A stretch of DNA of 64,000 nucleotides from Acidobacteriota bacterium (GCA_026393755.1 JAPKZO010000005.1:62001-126000), one strand, 5' to 3'. Positions 1-9,195 are shown, counted from the first letter of the stretch. Notes: a model not told the origin generated them from the sequence alone. Numbers and translations are program-made.

Positions 1-54
1 GCTGGGCGAGCGCTGGCCTTTGTAGCGGCGGTAACTCTGATCGTGGATGGGCAC
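1..54 (-). CDS. ABC transporter permease, N-terminal fragment
   Basis: Reading the minus strand, a GTG codon at 54-52 opens a frame that runs off the window edge and gives 18 residues beginning MPIHDQSYRRY. It starts 3 nt after the stop codon of the ATPase gene at 58-996, so the two are almost certainly co-transcribed. In ABC-2 type exporters the gene just after such an ATPase normally encodes the membrane permease. The permease assignment rests on position and on the look of the N-terminus, because no membrane segment lies inside the window. Confidence 0.5.
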   Translation of the reverse strand, partial: MPIHDQSYRRYKGQRSPS

Positions 55-57
55 GGC

Positions 58-996
58 CTACTCCTCGCCCACCGCTTGGGCAAACACGTCTTCGAGCGTC
101 GGGACACTCGGCCGCAGGTGGCGCACCTGCATGCCTTCGCGGGCGGCGAGCTGGAACAGTGCCAGCGCCCCTTTGTCGTCGGGCACGAACACACGCATGA
201 TGTCGTCCTCGGCCGCCTTGCTCACCATCCCTGCGGCCTCGAGCACGCGGGCAAACGCAACCCGATCGCCCTTGACGCGCAGTTCGAAGGCGCTGCCGCG
301 CGGCCCCTTGAGGTCGTCAATCGGACCCTGCGTCGCGATGCGGGCCTGGTGCAACACGACGACGTGATTGCAGGTGTACTCGACGTCTGGCAGCAGATGC
401 GACGAGAGAATCAGGTTGACGCCCTTGTTGTGCGCGAGATCCCTGATGAGCTCCAGCATCTCCTCCCGCCCCTTCGGATCCATGCCGTTGGTCGGTTCGT
501 CGAGAAACAGCAGATCGGGATCGTGCACGAGCGCCTGGGCCAGCTTGATCCTCTGCTTCATCCCTGTCGAATAGGTCTCGACGTTCCGGTAGCGCGCCTC
601 GCCAAGACCGACGTACTGCAGCACCTCGTGAGCGCGCTGCATCGCATCGACGTGAGGCAGCCCCCCCAGCTGGCCGCAGTACGCCACAAATGAGACCGCG
701 TTCATCCCGGGGATGTGAGCGTCGATCTCGGGCATGTATCCGAGCCTGGCGCGAATCGCGGACGGCGATACGGCCACATCGAGACCAAGCACCTGCATCC
801 GTCCACTTGTAGGCTTGACGAAGCCGAGCAGCGCCTTGAGCAGCGTGGACTTGCCGGCGCCGTTGGGCCCGAGCAAGCCGACCGCGCCGGCCGGGAATGC
901 GGCAGTGACATCGAGCAGCGCCGCCTGCTTGCCGTAGACAACTGAGAGGTGCTCAATCTGGACGATGGCGTCGGCAGGTGGATCGGTCATATTCAT
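58..996 (-). CDS. ABC transporter ATP-binding protein (ABC-2 exporter type)
   Basis: Cytoplasmic ATPase subunit of an ABC transporter, about 312 aa. Walker A GPNGAGKST lies at residues 43-51, the signature region reads YSTGMKQR, and Walker B reads LLFLDEPTNGMDP. The single nucleotide-binding domain with a C-terminal extension is the layout of ABC-2 type exporter ATPases. The open frame extends upstream to 1227, but that extension is low-complexity and runs into the HD gene. The start is therefore placed at the ATG at 994-996 (MNMTDPP), with an alternative ATG two codons later. It is followed 3 nt later by a partial gene read as its permease. The substrate cannot be told from the sequence. Confidence 0.9.
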   Translation of the reverse strand: MNMTDPPADAIVQIEHLSVVYGKQAALLDVTAAFPAGAVGLLGPNGAGKSTLLKALLGFVKPTSGRMQVLGLDVAVSPSAIRARLGYMPEIDAHIPGMNAVSFVAYCGQLGGLPHVDAMQRAHEVLQYVGLGEARYRNVETYSTGMKQRIKLAQALVHDPDLLFLDEPTNGMDPKGREEMLELIRDLAHNKGVNLILSSHLLPDVEYTCNHVVVLHQARIATQGPIDDLKGPRGSAFELRVKGDRVAFARVLEAAGMVSKAAEDDIMRVFVPDDKGALALFQLAAREGMQVRHLRPSVPTLEDVFAQAVGEE

Positions 997-1123
997 CAGA
1001 TAGATACGAGGACTCGGAGCACTCGGTTCGAATTCTTCCCTCGTGCTTGTCGCACGGGGCTCTGGAACAGGGATTAGGCGTCGGGGGTCAGGGGTTAGCC
1101 AATCGCGAATCCCTACCGTCCCG

Positions 1124-1693
1124 TCAGAGCGTCCCCCGCAGCCCCAACTCGTCCGCCTTCTCCCGCATGAAGGCAATGACGCTTGCGACGTGCTCGTCGA
1201 GCGGCAGACCAATCTCTTCGGCGCCACGGCGCAGGTCGTCCCGGTTGACCGCGCGCGCGAAGGCCTTTTCCTTCATCCGCTTCACCACCGACTTCGCCTC
1301 CAGATCCATCAGGCTCTTCGATGGACGCACCAGCGCGGCGGCGGTCACGAATCCAGCGAGTTCGTCGCACGCGAACAACGTGTGCTCGAGCCGCGTCTCG
1401 CGCGCGACGCCGGTATGGTCGGCGTGGGAGAGGACGGCGCGCACCAGCCACTCGGGGTAGCCCCGCTCACGCAGGACCTCGGCCCCGCGAAAAGGATGGT
1501 CCGTGAGATCCGGATAGCGGTCGTAGTCGAAGTCGTGGAGGAGCGCGGCGACGCCCCAGGCCTCCTCATCCTCGCCGAACCGTCGGGCGTAGCCACGGAC
1601 CGCGGCCTCCACCGCCAGCGCATGTTTGCGCAGGCTCTCGTTCTGCGTGTATTCGGTCAACAGGGCCCAGGCTGCATCGCGCGTCGGTGTCAT
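1124..1693 (-). CDS. HD-domain hydrolase
   Basis: Predicted soluble metal-dependent phosphohydrolase of the HD superfamily, 189 aa. The pattern of an early histidine (RKHALAVE), LLHDFDYDR with the HD pair, and a later histidine cluster (SHADHTGV) is typical of small HDIG-type proteins. Such proteins act on nucleotides or similar phosphate compounds, and the substrate is not evident here. It lies upstream of the ABC ATPase on the same strand. The 127-nt gap between them contains GC-rich imperfect repeats, so co-transcription is possible but unproven. Confidence 0.8.
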   Translation of the reverse strand: MTPTRDAAWALLTEYTQNESLRKHALAVEAAVRGYARRFGEDEEAWGVAALLHDFDYDRYPDLTDHPFRGAEVLRERGYPEWLVRAVLSHADHTGVARETRLEHTLFACDELAGFVTAAALVRPSKSLMDLEAKSVVKRMKEKAFARAVNRDDLRRGAEEIGLPLDEHVASVIAFMREKADELGLRGTL

Positions 1694-1771
1694 CTATTCC
1701 CCCGGCGGCATGATATATTCGCCCGACAATTGCCGCAACGAGTCTGTTCCCTGTTCCACACGGAGGCGCGA

Positions 1772-2860
1772 GTGATTACGGCGCTTTTTATCGCACTGGG
1801 GTTTCTAGCCGTTCTGTTCATCGCGGTGTGGATCAGCGAGGTGCGAAGGCACCCCGACATGCCCGATCCCGGCGCGCCGGACGCCGAACGCGTCGCGGTG
1901 GGCTTCTTTGCCAACTTCTTTGACGCGCTCGGCATCGGGAGCTTCGCCACCACCACCACTTACGTCCGGCTCCGGAAGTTGGTCGCCGACGAACTGATCC
2001 CGGGCACGCTCAATGTCGGCCATTGCCTGCCCACGATCACACAGGCGTTTATCGGCATCGCCGTGATTGCCGTCGATCCAGTGACGTTGATCCTCATGAT
2101 CGTCACGGCGGTTGCCGGGTCGTGGTTCGGGGCTGGGGTCGTCTCACGTTTGCCGAGGCGGGCGATCCAAGTGGCCATGGGCGTCGCCTTGCTCATCGCC
2201 GGGGGGTTCATGCTCGCCAAGGCCACGGGCATGATGCCGTCAGACGCCGTGCGCGTGGGCGCCGCAGAGGGTGTGCTTCGAGCCGAGGCCAACTCGACGG
2301 GCAAACAGGTCGTCGCGCTAAAGGCCGGTGCGCCGCTGGAACTGGTGACTGCCGGCCGGGAGTGGTCCAAAGTCAAGATCCCCCAGACCGACGCCGAGAA
2401 GGCAGCGAAGACGCCGGAAGTCGCGGGCTTCGTCGAATCGTCGGCGGTGGTTGGCGTCGTGCTCGGCGTCACCGGCGGGAAGCTGGCCCTCGCCCTGCTG
2501 GCGAGCCTCCTGCTGGGTGCCATCATGCCGCTCGGCATTGGGTACTACGCGCCGTGCATGGTACTGATCAGCATGCTGGGAATGACTCCAAGTGCGGCAT
2601 ACCCAATCATGATGGGCGCTTGTGCATTCTTGATGCCCGTTGCCAGCATGCAATTTGTTCGAAAGCAGAAACACAGCCATCGCGCCTCCGTTGGCCTGGC
2701 CATCGGCGGGATCTTCGGGTCGGCGCTCGCGCTGTTCTTTTTCACGGAACTTCTGGATCTCTCCAAGGTCAGATGGCTCGTTACCATCGTCGTCATCTAC
2801 ACGGGACTCTCGCTGCTCAGAACGGCGGCCAGGGAGAAAGCGGTGGCCGCGAAGGCCTGA
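1772..2860 (+). CDS. TauE/SafE-like permease with SH3-like insert
   Basis: Integral membrane protein of about 362 aa. The start is taken at GTG 1772, with a good GGAGG ribosome-binding site at 1762-1766. The longer frame upstream covers the antisense of the HD gene and is rejected. Hydrophobic segments alternate with small polar loops. The GLY/ALA-rich helices and FFANFFDALGIGSF near the N-terminus match the sulfite exporter TauE/SafE family, which exports small organic or inorganic anions. Residues of roughly 165-230 are hydrophilic and resemble a bacterial SH3 (SH3b) domain, with LRAEANSTGKQVVALKAGAP followed by WSKVKIP and GFVESS. That insert is unusual for the family. The gene is convergent with tsaD. 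Confidence 0.75.
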   Translation: MITALFIALGFLAVLFIAVWISEVRRHPDMPDPGAPDAERVAVGFFANFFDALGIGSFATTTTYVRLRKLVADELIPGTLNVGHCLPTITQAFIGIAVIAVDPVTLILMIVTAVAGSWFGAGVVSRLPRRAIQVAMGVALLIAGGFMLAKATGMMPSDAVRVGAAEGVLRAEANSTGKQVVALKAGAPLELVTAGREWSKVKIPQTDAEKAAKTPEVAGFVESSAVVGVVLGVTGGKLALALLASLLLGAIMPLGIGYYAPCMVLISMLGMTPSAAYPIMMGACAFLMPVASMQFVRKQKHSHRASVGLAIGGIFGSALALFFFTELLDLSKVRWLVTIVVIYTGLSLLRTAAREKAVAAKA

Positions 2861-2872
2861 TCGCCTCCTCGG

Positions 2873-3928
2873 TCACTCCAGCCGCAGCGACGGATCCGCG
2901 TTCAGGTCCGCGCTGGCGCGCACGCCGGCGTGAAAACGCCGAAGCCCCGCGGCGGCGATCATGGCGGCATTGTCGGTCGAGAGCGCGAGCGAGGGCACAA
3001 AGACCGGCACGCCGACCCGCACACCCGCAGCCATAGCATCGGCCCGAAGCCGGCTGTTGGCCGAGACGCCCCCGGCGATGCCGACGCTGCGAGCCCCGCA
3101 CCAGCGCGCGGCCGCGAATGTCCGATCGAGCAGCGCCTCGACGACCGAGCGCTGGAAGCTCGCGCAGAGATCGGCGGTCTCGGCCGCGCTCGGCGTCCAG
3201 CCGGCGCCCCGGGCCTTCACGTAGCGCAGCACCGAGGTCTTCAGCCCGCTGAAGCTGAAATCCCACTGCCCCTTCAGGAACGGCGCGTTGCGATCCGGAT
3301 GCGTCATCCTGGCGATCGGAAACGCCATCGCGCGATCATCGCCGAGCGGTGCCAGTCTATCGATCAGTGGCCCTCCCGGGTAACCGAGCCCGAGCAGCCT
3401 CGCCACCTTGTCGTACGCCTCTCCCGCCGCATCGTCTCGCGTTCTGCCCAGCAAATCGTAGCGTCCGGGCTGACGCACCTCGTAGAGACTCGTGTGCCCG
3501 CCAGAGGCGACCAGAACGACGGCCGGCAGCGGCAGATCGCCGTGCTGCAGGAACAGCGATTCGATGTGGCCGGCCAGGTGGTGAACCGGGACCAGCGGGA
3601 GATCCCAGACGGCAGCCAGCGCCTTCGAAAATGAGAGTCCGACCAGCAGACTCCCGACCAGCCCCGGCCCCTGAGTCACCGCGATCGCGCCGAGATCGCC
3701 GCGGCCGGTCTGCGATTCGGCCAGGGCTCGCTCCACCACGCCGCAGATGTCGCGGAGGTGCTGGCGCGAGGCCAGTTCCGGCACGACGCCACCCCACTCG
3801 CGGTGAATCTCTACCTGCGAGGCCACGACGCTCGATCGCACCAGCCACGGCTTCGCTGCCTCAGGGGTCTCCTCGACCACGGCGGCCGCCGTCTCGTCGC
3901 ACGATGATTCGATTCCGAGCATGCGCAT
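2873..3928 (-). CDS. tsaD: tRNA N6-threonylcarbamoyladenosine transferase TsaD
   Basis: Transfers the threonylcarbamoyl group to A37 of tRNAs that read ANN codons, acting in the cytoplasm with TsaB and TsaE. The 351-aa protein begins MRMLGIESSCDET, the canonical start of the Kae1/TsaD family. It has the metal-binding PVHHLAGHIES motif, VASGGHT, the DDAAGEAYDKVAR segment, SFSGLKT, GGVSANSRLR and the C-terminal STDNAAMIA with the metal-ligand aspartate. ATG at 3926-3928 is chosen because it opens directly on the conserved N-terminus, with a second ATG at 3922. Length is normal. It lies downstream of mtnA on the same strand, separated by a repeat-bearing 110-nt spacer. Confidence 0.96.
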   Translation of the reverse strand: MRMLGIESSCDETAAAVVEETPEAAKPWLVRSSVVASQVEIHREWGGVVPELASRQHLRDICGVVERALAESQTGRGDLGAIAVTQGPGLVGSLLVGLSFSKALAAVWDLPLVPVHHLAGHIESLFLQHGDLPLPAVVLVASGGHTSLYEVRQPGRYDLLGRTRDDAAGEAYDKVARLLGLGYPGGPLIDRLAPLGDDRAMAFPIARMTHPDRNAPFLKGQWDFSFSGLKTSVLRYVKARGAGWTPSAAETADLCASFQRSVVEALLDRTFAAARWCGARSVGIAGGVSANSRLRADAMAAGVRVGVPVFVPSLALSTDNAAMIAAAGLRRFHAGVRASADLNADPSLRLE

Positions 3929-3949
3929 GGGTGACGTCAGTTCACGTCC

Positions 3950-3975
3950 GGGCACGGCATGCCGTGCCCCTACAA
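3950..3975. repeat. 20-bp palindrome followed by CTACAA
   Basis: GGGCACGGCATGCCGTGCCC is a perfect 20-bp palindrome at 3950-3969 and is followed by CTACAA. An element of the same build, with different arm sequence, occurs at 23359-23384. It lies in the mtnA-tsaD spacer and would form a hairpin in the transcript. It is probably a dispersed intergenic palindromic repeat. Confidence 0.7.
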
Positions 3976-4038
3976 GACCCTTCTTCCTTCTTCCTTCTTG
4001 CTTCTTGCTACTGTCTACCGACTACTGACTACTGGCTA
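3976..4038. repeat. low-complexity CTTCTT / CTACTGACTACTG tract
   Basis: About 60 bp of tandem-like short words, first CTTCTTC/CTTCTTG and then ACTGACTACTGGCTACT. The tract fills the spacer between the end of mtnA and the palindrome in front of tsaD. No coding potential is seen. The units are too short and irregular for a CRISPR array. Confidence 0.6.
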
Positions 4039-5091
4039 CTATTCCCGCGCGCCATTCACTGCCTCGCGCAGGGAGTCCGCATACGGCGCCTGGCACACGC
4101 CTCGTTCGGTGATGATCGCAGTGACGTAAGCGCTGGGCGTCACATCAAACGCGGGGTTCCTGATCTTCGCCCCCACCGGCGTGAGCCGTGTCGCGCCGAG
4201 GTGGGTCACCTCGCGGGGATTGCGTTCCTCAATCGGAATGCGCCATCCGTCGGGCGTCTCCAGGTCCACCGTCGAGAGCGGCGCCGCAACGTAGAACGGG
4301 ATGCCATGCGCCTTCGCCAGGACGGCCACCGAATAGGTACCGATCTTGTTGGCCACATCGCCGTTGGCTGCGATGCGATCCGCGCCCACCACCACCAGGT
4401 CGACAAGCCCCTGGTGCATCATCGCGCCGGACATGCTGTCGGTGATCACCGTCGTGTCGATGCCGTCGCGCACCAGTTCCCATGCGGTGAGGCGCGCGCC
4501 CTGCAGGAACGGACGCGTCTCATCGGCGATCACGGTGACGTGCTTTCCCTGCTCCACGGCTCCCCGAATGACGCCAAGCGCCGTGCCGTACCCGGCGGTG
4601 GCCAGCGCCCCGGCGTTGCAGTGAGTCAGGATGCGAGCGCCGTCCGGCACGAGCTCCGCGCCATGCCGTCCCATCGCCCGGCAACTGGCCACGTCCTCGT
4701 CGTGGATGAGGCGGGCCTCACCGTCGAGGCTGGCGCGAATCTGGTCGACCGACGCGCCGGCCTGGGCCAGCGCGGCAAACGTACGCTTCATGCGCTCGAT
4801 GGCCCAGAACAGATTGACGGCGGTCGGCCGCGTCGCCGCCATGGTGTTGCAGATCTTCTGGAACTCGGTCGCAAACGCCCGGGTCCCGGTGGCTTTGCTG
4901 CGGCGCATCCCCATCGCGATACCCATGGCCGCCGCCACGCCAATCGCTGGCGCCCCGCGAATCACCATGGTTCTGATGGCTTTCGCCACCTCGTTCGCGG
5001 TGCGGCACCGGACCCAGATCTCGGATCCGGGCAGCTTCCGCTGGTCAATCATGACCACGGCATCGTCTTGCCAGTCTATAGTTGGCAGCAT
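4039..5091 (-). CDS. mtnA: S-methyl-5-thioribose-1-phosphate isomerase
   Basis: Converts 5-methylthioribose-1-phosphate to 5-methylthioribulose-1-phosphate in methionine salvage. The 350-aa product matches the family length. Visible motifs are [15 protein letters not shown], the catalytic-cysteine segment [12 protein letters not shown], and [21 protein letters not shown] with the catalytic aspartate. The start is placed at the ATG at 5089-5091 (MLPTIDW), where family similarity begins. The upstream frame extension overlaps cdd and is rejected. It follows cdd by 35 nt, placing 5'-methylthioadenosine-derived sugar salvage at the end of a nucleoside salvage operon. Confidence 0.95.
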   Translation of the reverse strand: MLPTIDWQDDAVVMIDQRKLPGSEIWVRCRTANEVAKAIRTMVIRGAPAIGVAAAMGIAMGMRRSKATGTRAFATEFQKICNTMAATRPTAVNLFWAIERMKRTFAALAQAGASVDQIRASLDGEARLIHDEDVASCRAMGRHGAELVPDGARILTHCNAGALATAGYGTALGVIRGAVEQGKHVTVIADETRPFLQGARLTAWELVRDGIDTTVITDSMSGAMMHQGLVDLVVVGADRIAANGDVANKIGTYSVAVLAKAHGIPFYVAAPLSTVDLETPDGWRIPIEERNPREVTHLGATRLTPVGAKIRNPAFDVTPSAYVTAIITERGVCQAPYADSLREAVNGARE

Positions 5092-5126
5092 ATTCCCTTC
5101 ATCATACAAGAAGGGCGCGGGAGATC

Positions 5127-5522
5127 TCAGGGCCGCAGCAGGCGGGCGTCGAAGGGCAGCGGGAGGAGGTCCTTCATCCTGTAGCGGCCCTTCTCTTCGG
5201 TGAGGTTCGCCAGGATGACTTCGATGTCTCCGCAGAACTCCCAGAGAATCTGACGGCAGGGCCCGCAGGGTGGCGTCGGCTCCTGGGTGTCGGCCACGAC
5301 GGCGATGCGCGTGAATGCCCGATGACCCTCGGAAATGGCCTTGAACACCGCGACCCGCTCGGCGCACACGGTCAGACCGTACGTGGAGTTCTCGATGTTG
5401 CAGCCGGTGACGATCGTGCCGTCGGCGGTCTCGAGCGCGGCTCCGACCTTGAACGTCGAGTAGGGCGCAAACGCCCGTTGGCGTGCCTGGCGCGCGGCGT
5501 CAACCAGCGTGTGGTTGTTCAC
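5127..5522 (-). CDS. cdd: cytidine deaminase
   Basis: Hydrolytic deamination of cytidine and deoxycytidine to uridine and deoxyuridine. The small 131-aa form fits the homotetrameric class. Zinc-site motifs are [10 protein letters not shown] (Cys plus catalytic Glu) and PPCGPCRQ. The substrate-binding segment [12 protein letters not shown] is also visible. No ATG lies near the conserved start, so GTG at 5522-5520 is proposed. It overlaps the end of the purine nucleoside phosphorylase gene by 23 nt, suggesting translational coupling. The product feeds uridine to the pyrimidine phosphorylase encoded upstream in the operon. Confidence 0.92.
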   Translation of the reverse strand: MNNHTLVDAARQARQRAFAPYSTFKVGAALETADGTIVTGCNIENSTYGLTVCAERVAVFKAISEGHRAFTRIAVVADTQEPTPPCGPCRQILWEFCGDIEVILANLTEEKGRYRMKDLLPLPFDARLLRP

Positions 5523-6348
5523 GATGTTCTCCGATGTGCTCCACGATCTCCTGGAGCAGCGCGATAAACGCACCCTTGACGCGCTGCGCGGTCTCCATCA
5601 CCTCCGCATGGTTCAGAACCTGCGGCAACACGCCGGCCGCCATATTGGTGATGCACGACAAGCCGAGCACTTCCATCCCCATGTGGCGCGCCACAATCGC
5701 CTCGGCCACCGTGGACATGCCGACCGCGTCGGCGCCAATCGTGCGAAGGTATCGAATCTCGGCCGGCGTCTCGTAACTCGGCCCGTGCAGCCCGGCATAC
5801 ACCCCGTGGGCCAGGACCTGCCCTATGTGACTCGCGGCTTCGTCGGCCAGTCCGCGGAGCCGCTTCGAATAGACCTCGGTCATGTCGGGAAATCGCGGCC
5901 CGAGTCGTTCGTCGTTGGGGCCAATCAGCGGATTGGTGCCGACCAGGTTGAGATGGTCATCGATCACCATTAACGCGCCCTGCGAGAAGGACGTATTGAT
6001 CCCGCCGGCGGCATTGGTCAGGATGACGCTCTTGACGCCAGCCGCACCGATGACGCGCGTGGCGAACACCACGGACGCCATTGGGTACCCCTCGTAGAAA
6101 TGTGCGCGGCCTGACAGCACAGCGACTCGGTGTCCGCGCACACGTCCGACCACGAGCTGGCCCGCGTGCCCGATCACGGTCGAGACCGGCCATCCGGGAA
6201 TCGTGGCATAGGGCATCGACACGGACGCATCCAGCGTCTGCGCAAGGTCCCCGAGTCCGGACCCGAGGACGATGGCCACGCGAGGCACGTCCCCGACGCG
6301 TTCGCGCACAAAGGCGGCCGCATCTTGAATCTTCGAATAGTCGTCCAT
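5500..6348 (-). CDS. purine nucleoside phosphorylase (trimeric class)
   Basis: Phosphorolysis of purine nucleosides to base plus ribose-1-phosphate. The 282-aa protein has the phosphate-binding IVLGSGLGDLA near residue 28, GRAHFYEG, HGPSYETPAEIR, and GMSTVAEAIVARHMG, the signature of the trimeric PNP/MTAP family. Start ATG 6348 overlaps the stop of the transporter gene by one base (TGATG), a coupled arrangement. It lies between the nucleoside transporter and cytidine deaminase genes, consistent with salvage of imported nucleosides. Specificity for methylthioadenosine is possible given mtnA in the same run, but is not shown by the motifs. Confidence 0.93.
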   Translation of the reverse strand: MDDYSKIQDAAAFVRERVGDVPRVAIVLGSGLGDLAQTLDASVSMPYATIPGWPVSTVIGHAGQLVVGRVRGHRVAVLSGRAHFYEGYPMASVVFATRVIGAAGVKSVILTNAAGGINTSFSQGALMVIDDHLNLVGTNPLIGPNDERLGPRFPDMTEVYSKRLRGLADEAASHIGQVLAHGVYAGLHGPSYETPAEIRYLRTIGADAVGMSTVAEAIVARHMGMEVLGLSCITNMAAGVLPQVLNHAEVMETAQRVKGAFIALLQEIVEHIGEHREQPHAG

Positions 6349-7790
6349 CACAGCAGGAACCCCGCAATAGTCGCCGTCATGAAGTTCGCCAGCGTGCCGG
6401 CGAGCATGGCCCGCAATCCGAGGCGGGCCAGGTCGTGCCGCCGGTTGGGCGCCAGCGCGCCAATTCCACCGATTTGAATGCCGATCGAACTGAAGTTCGC
6501 GAAGCCGCACAGCGCGAAGGTCGCGATCGTGAACGACTTCGGATCAATGGTCCCAAACAGCGATCCCGCCGCGTGCACGGCCGTCGCGCCGGCATAATTC
6601 CCCAGTTGCGCGTACGCGACAAACTCGTTCAGCACCATGCGCGTGCCGAGCAGGTTCCCGATAATCTGCGAGTCCTTCCAGGGGACACCCATTGCCCAGG
6701 CAACCGGCGAGAACGCCCAGCCGAACACCTGCTGCAGGCTCAGGTTGGCGAGCGACGTCATCCCGAGGTTGGCCGCCGCAAACGACCCGCAGATGCCGAG
6801 GAGGGCATTCAGCAGCGCGACCAGCGCCAGAAACGAGATCAACATCGCTCCGACGTTGAGCGCCAGGTGCAGCCCCTCGCCCGTCCCGCGTCCAGCGGCG
6901 TCGATGACGTTGACGTCGGTCCGTTCCACCTCCAGCTTGATGGTGCCCATCGTCTCGGGCTCTTCGGTCTCCGGCACGAACATCTTGGCCATCATCAGCG
7001 TGCCTGGCGCGGTCATGATCACGGCCGTCAGCAGGTGCTTCGCCTCGATCCCGAACAGGATGTAGGCCGCCATGATGCCTCCCGAAATGTGTGCCATGCC
7101 GGATGTCATAACGGTCATCAATTCGGAATTCGTCATCTTAGGCAGGTACGGCCGGATGGTGAGTGGCGCCTCGGTCTGGCCCATGAAGATGCTGGCGGCG
7201 ACGTTGAGCGATTCCGCGCCGCTCGCCTTCATCACCTTCCGCATGCCCCACGCGAAGATGCGCACGACAAACTGCATCACGCCGAAGTAGTACAGGATGG
7301 CGAACAGCGCCGCGATGAAGATGATCGTGGGAAGCACCTGGAACGCGAAGATCATCGAGTAGCGAGCCCCGTCCGCGCCGAGCACCGCCGTCATGATGCG
7401 GGGCCAGCCCTGCCTGTCGCCGAGCGGCCCGAAGACGAATGCCGAGCCGACGCCGGCGAAATCGAGCAGCCACGTGATCTTGTCACCCAGATCCCTGAAG
7501 AGCCGCTGACCCCATTCGCTCTTCAGCACGATCAGCGCGAAGACGATCTGCAGTCCAAGGCCCCACAACACGGTCGGCAGATCGATGGCCCGCCGGTTGT
7601 TGGACAGCGCGTAGGCAATGCCGAGAATGACGATGGCGCCGGCGAACGGCTGCGCCTTGGGCACGCCGCCGACGTTGGCCAGCAGAACGGCCAGCAACGC
7701 TGCCAGCGCGCCGCCGGCGAAAATCCAGACTTCCGTCGAGGACAGGCGCCAGCCCGAGCGGCCAGACGTCGTGACAGGTGTCGTGCTCAT
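6348..7790 (-). CDS. concentrative nucleoside transporter (CNT/NupC family)
   Basis: Inner-membrane symporter that takes up nucleosides with H+ or Na+. About 480 aa with many hydrophobic helices. The CNT signatures GQTEAPLTIRPYL and MVLNEFVAYAQL are present, and the C-terminal half holds the nucleoside gate region ALCGFANFSSIGIQIGG. Start ATG 7788-7790 (MSTTPVTTSG) leaves a 19-nt gap to deoA. The longer upstream frame is the antisense of deoA and is rejected. It sits at the head of the salvage genes it would supply. A hydrophilic loop of about 50 residues (ETEEPETMGTIKLEVERTDV) interrupts the middle. Confidence 0.92.
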   Translation of the reverse strand: MSTTPVTTSGRSGWRLSSTEVWIFAGGALAALLAVLLANVGGVPKAQPFAGAIVILGIAYALSNNRRAIDLPTVLWGLGLQIVFALIVLKSEWGQRLFRDLGDKITWLLDFAGVGSAFVFGPLGDRQGWPRIMTAVLGADGARYSMIFAFQVLPTIIFIAALFAILYYFGVMQFVVRIFAWGMRKVMKASGAESLNVAASIFMGQTEAPLTIRPYLPKMTNSELMTVMTSGMAHISGGIMAAYILFGIEAKHLLTAVIMTAPGTLMMAKMFVPETEEPETMGTIKLEVERTDVNVIDAAGRGTGEGLHLALNVGAMLISFLALVALLNALLGICGSFAAANLGMTSLANLSLQQVFGWAFSPVAWAMGVPWKDSQIIGNLLGTRMVLNEFVAYAQLGNYAGATAVHAAGSLFGTIDPKSFTIATFALCGFANFSSIGIQIGGIGALAPNRRHDLARLGLRAMLAGTLANFMTATIAGFLL

Positions 7791-7809
7791 GCCATCTCCA
7801 GCAAAGCGG

Positions 7810-9114
7810 TCAGGTAATCTCGCCGACCATGAGGGCCTGCGGCGCCGGCGGCGCCGCACCCAGTTCGATCGCCTGCCCGGCCAGGTCGACGGCGTCGCGC
7901 AATCCCAGACTGTCGCGATGGTACAGCTCCAGAACGGGTCCGCCCGAGCGCACGAGTGCGCCAGGCGTGGCCAGCACCTTGATTCCGACGCCGTGATCAA
8001 TCCGGTCCTCGGCAGTGGCCCGTCCGGCGCCCAGGGCGGCCGCCGCCCGGCCAACCATCATCGCGTCGAGCCCGGTGACGTAACCGGACCGAGCCGCGCG
8101 CACGATCTCGCGTCCCGACGCCAGGGCGAGGCGGGCCGGATCGTCGACCACCGATACATCGCCGCCCTGCCTGGCCACCATCTGCCGGAACCTGGCGAGC
8201 CCCTCGCCTGAAGCCAGTGCACTTCGAACCAGGCGCTCCGCCTCGGCCGCCGTCTCGGCGCGCCCCGCCATCAGCACCATCCGCGCCGCCAGCATCACCG
8301 ACAGCCCCGTCAGATCCGGAGGGCCCTCGCCGCGCAGCGTCTCGATCGACTCGATCACCTCGAGCGCATTACCGACGGCTCGGCCGAGCGGCGCATCCAT
8401 CCGCGTCAGCAGCGCTTCGGTCCGCACTCCGGCCAGCCGCCCGGCGCTGACCATCGCTCGAGCCAGCTGGTCGGCCTCCGGCGCTGTCTTCATGAACGCG
8501 CCGCGCCCCACCTTGACGTCGAGCACAAGGGCGTCAATCCCCTCGGCGAGCTTCTTACTCATGATCGACGCGGTGATGAGCGGAATGCTCTCCACCGTGG
8601 CTGTCACGTCCCGCAAACGGTACAAGCGTCTGTCGGCCGGGGCGATGTCACGCGTCTGGCCAACGATGACGCATCCCACCTCGGCGAGCGCATCGACGAT
8701 CTCCCGGGCCGACAGATCGACCTTGAAGCCCGGAATCGCCTCCAGCTTGTCGAGCGTTCCTCCGGTGTGTCCCAGCCCGCGTCCCGACATCATCGGGACG
8801 ATGGCGCCGCAGGCAGCGGCCAGGGGCGCAAGGATGAGCGAGGTCTTGTCGCCCACGCCGCCGGTGCTGTGCTTGTCCACCTTCAGCCCGGGCAGGCTCG
8901 CCAGGTCGAATCTGGCCCCTGATCGAGCCATCGCGTCAGTCAGCCAGGCTGTTTCCTCGTCTCCCATCCCGCGGAGCACGATGGCCATCAACAGGGCGGA
9001 AATCTGGTAATCGGGCCAGGATCCATCGGTGGCGCCCGTGACGAAACTGTCGACTTCGTCGCGGGTGAGCCCGAATCCGTCCCGCTTTCTGCGGATGATG
9101 TCGACGGCACGCAT
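7810..9114 (-). CDS. thymidine/pyrimidine-nucleoside phosphorylase
   Basis: Phosphorolysis of thymidine or uridine to base plus (deoxy)ribose-1-phosphate. The 434-aa length is that of the DeoA/Pdp family. The N-terminus MRAVDIIRRKRDG is classic. KVDKHSTGGVGDKTSL is the phosphate-binding loop, and SGRGLGHTGGTLDKLE follows. ATG 9112-9114 is the start because similarity begins there. It is the first gene of a minus-strand run deoA-nupC-pnp-cdd-mtnA and is divergent from the HEAT-repeat gene 82 nt away. Whether it prefers thymidine (deoA) or also uridine (pdp) cannot be decided by eye, so no symbol is given. Confidence 0.93.
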   Translation of the reverse strand: MRAVDIIRRKRDGFGLTRDEVDSFVTGATDGSWPDYQISALLMAIVLRGMGDEETAWLTDAMARSGARFDLASLPGLKVDKHSTGGVGDKTSLILAPLAAACGAIVPMMSGRGLGHTGGTLDKLEAIPGFKVDLSAREIVDALAEVGCVIVGQTRDIAPADRRLYRLRDVTATVESIPLITASIMSKKLAEGIDALVLDVKVGRGAFMKTAPEADQLARAMVSAGRLAGVRTEALLTRMDAPLGRAVGNALEVIESIETLRGEGPPDLTGLSVMLAARMVLMAGRAETAAEAERLVRSALASGEGLARFRQMVARQGGDVSVVDDPARLALASGREIVRAARSGYVTGLDAMMVGRAAAALGAGRATAEDRIDHGVGIKVLATPGALVRSGGPVLELYHRDSLGLRDAVDLAGQAIELGAAPPAPQALMVGEIT

Positions 9115-9195
9115 GGGAATCAGAAGTATAGCGAAAGTCGCGGGCTCGAAGTGCCGATATTCCTGTGTAGCCGCTCCAGGCGGGCGGCTCAGTCT

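Noticed and set aside
997..1227. Upstream extension of the ABC ATPase frame
   Set aside because: It is low-complexity, overlaps the HD gene end, and no family similarity extends before MNMTDPP.
1043..1771. N-terminal extension of about 240 residues in frame with the TauE-like permease
   Set aside because: It runs antisense across the HD-domain gene, has an Arg/Pro-rich composition, and a good ribosome-binding site precedes the internal GTG at 1772.
3976..4038. Possible CRISPR-like repeat array
   Set aside because: Units are only 7-9 bp, are irregular and have no spacers of constant length. No cas genes are present in the window.
3349..5203. Long plus-strand frames across tsaD and mtnA
   Set aside because: They are shadows of recognised minus-strand genes in GC-rich DNA, and their composition is Arg/Pro/Ala-rich without motifs.
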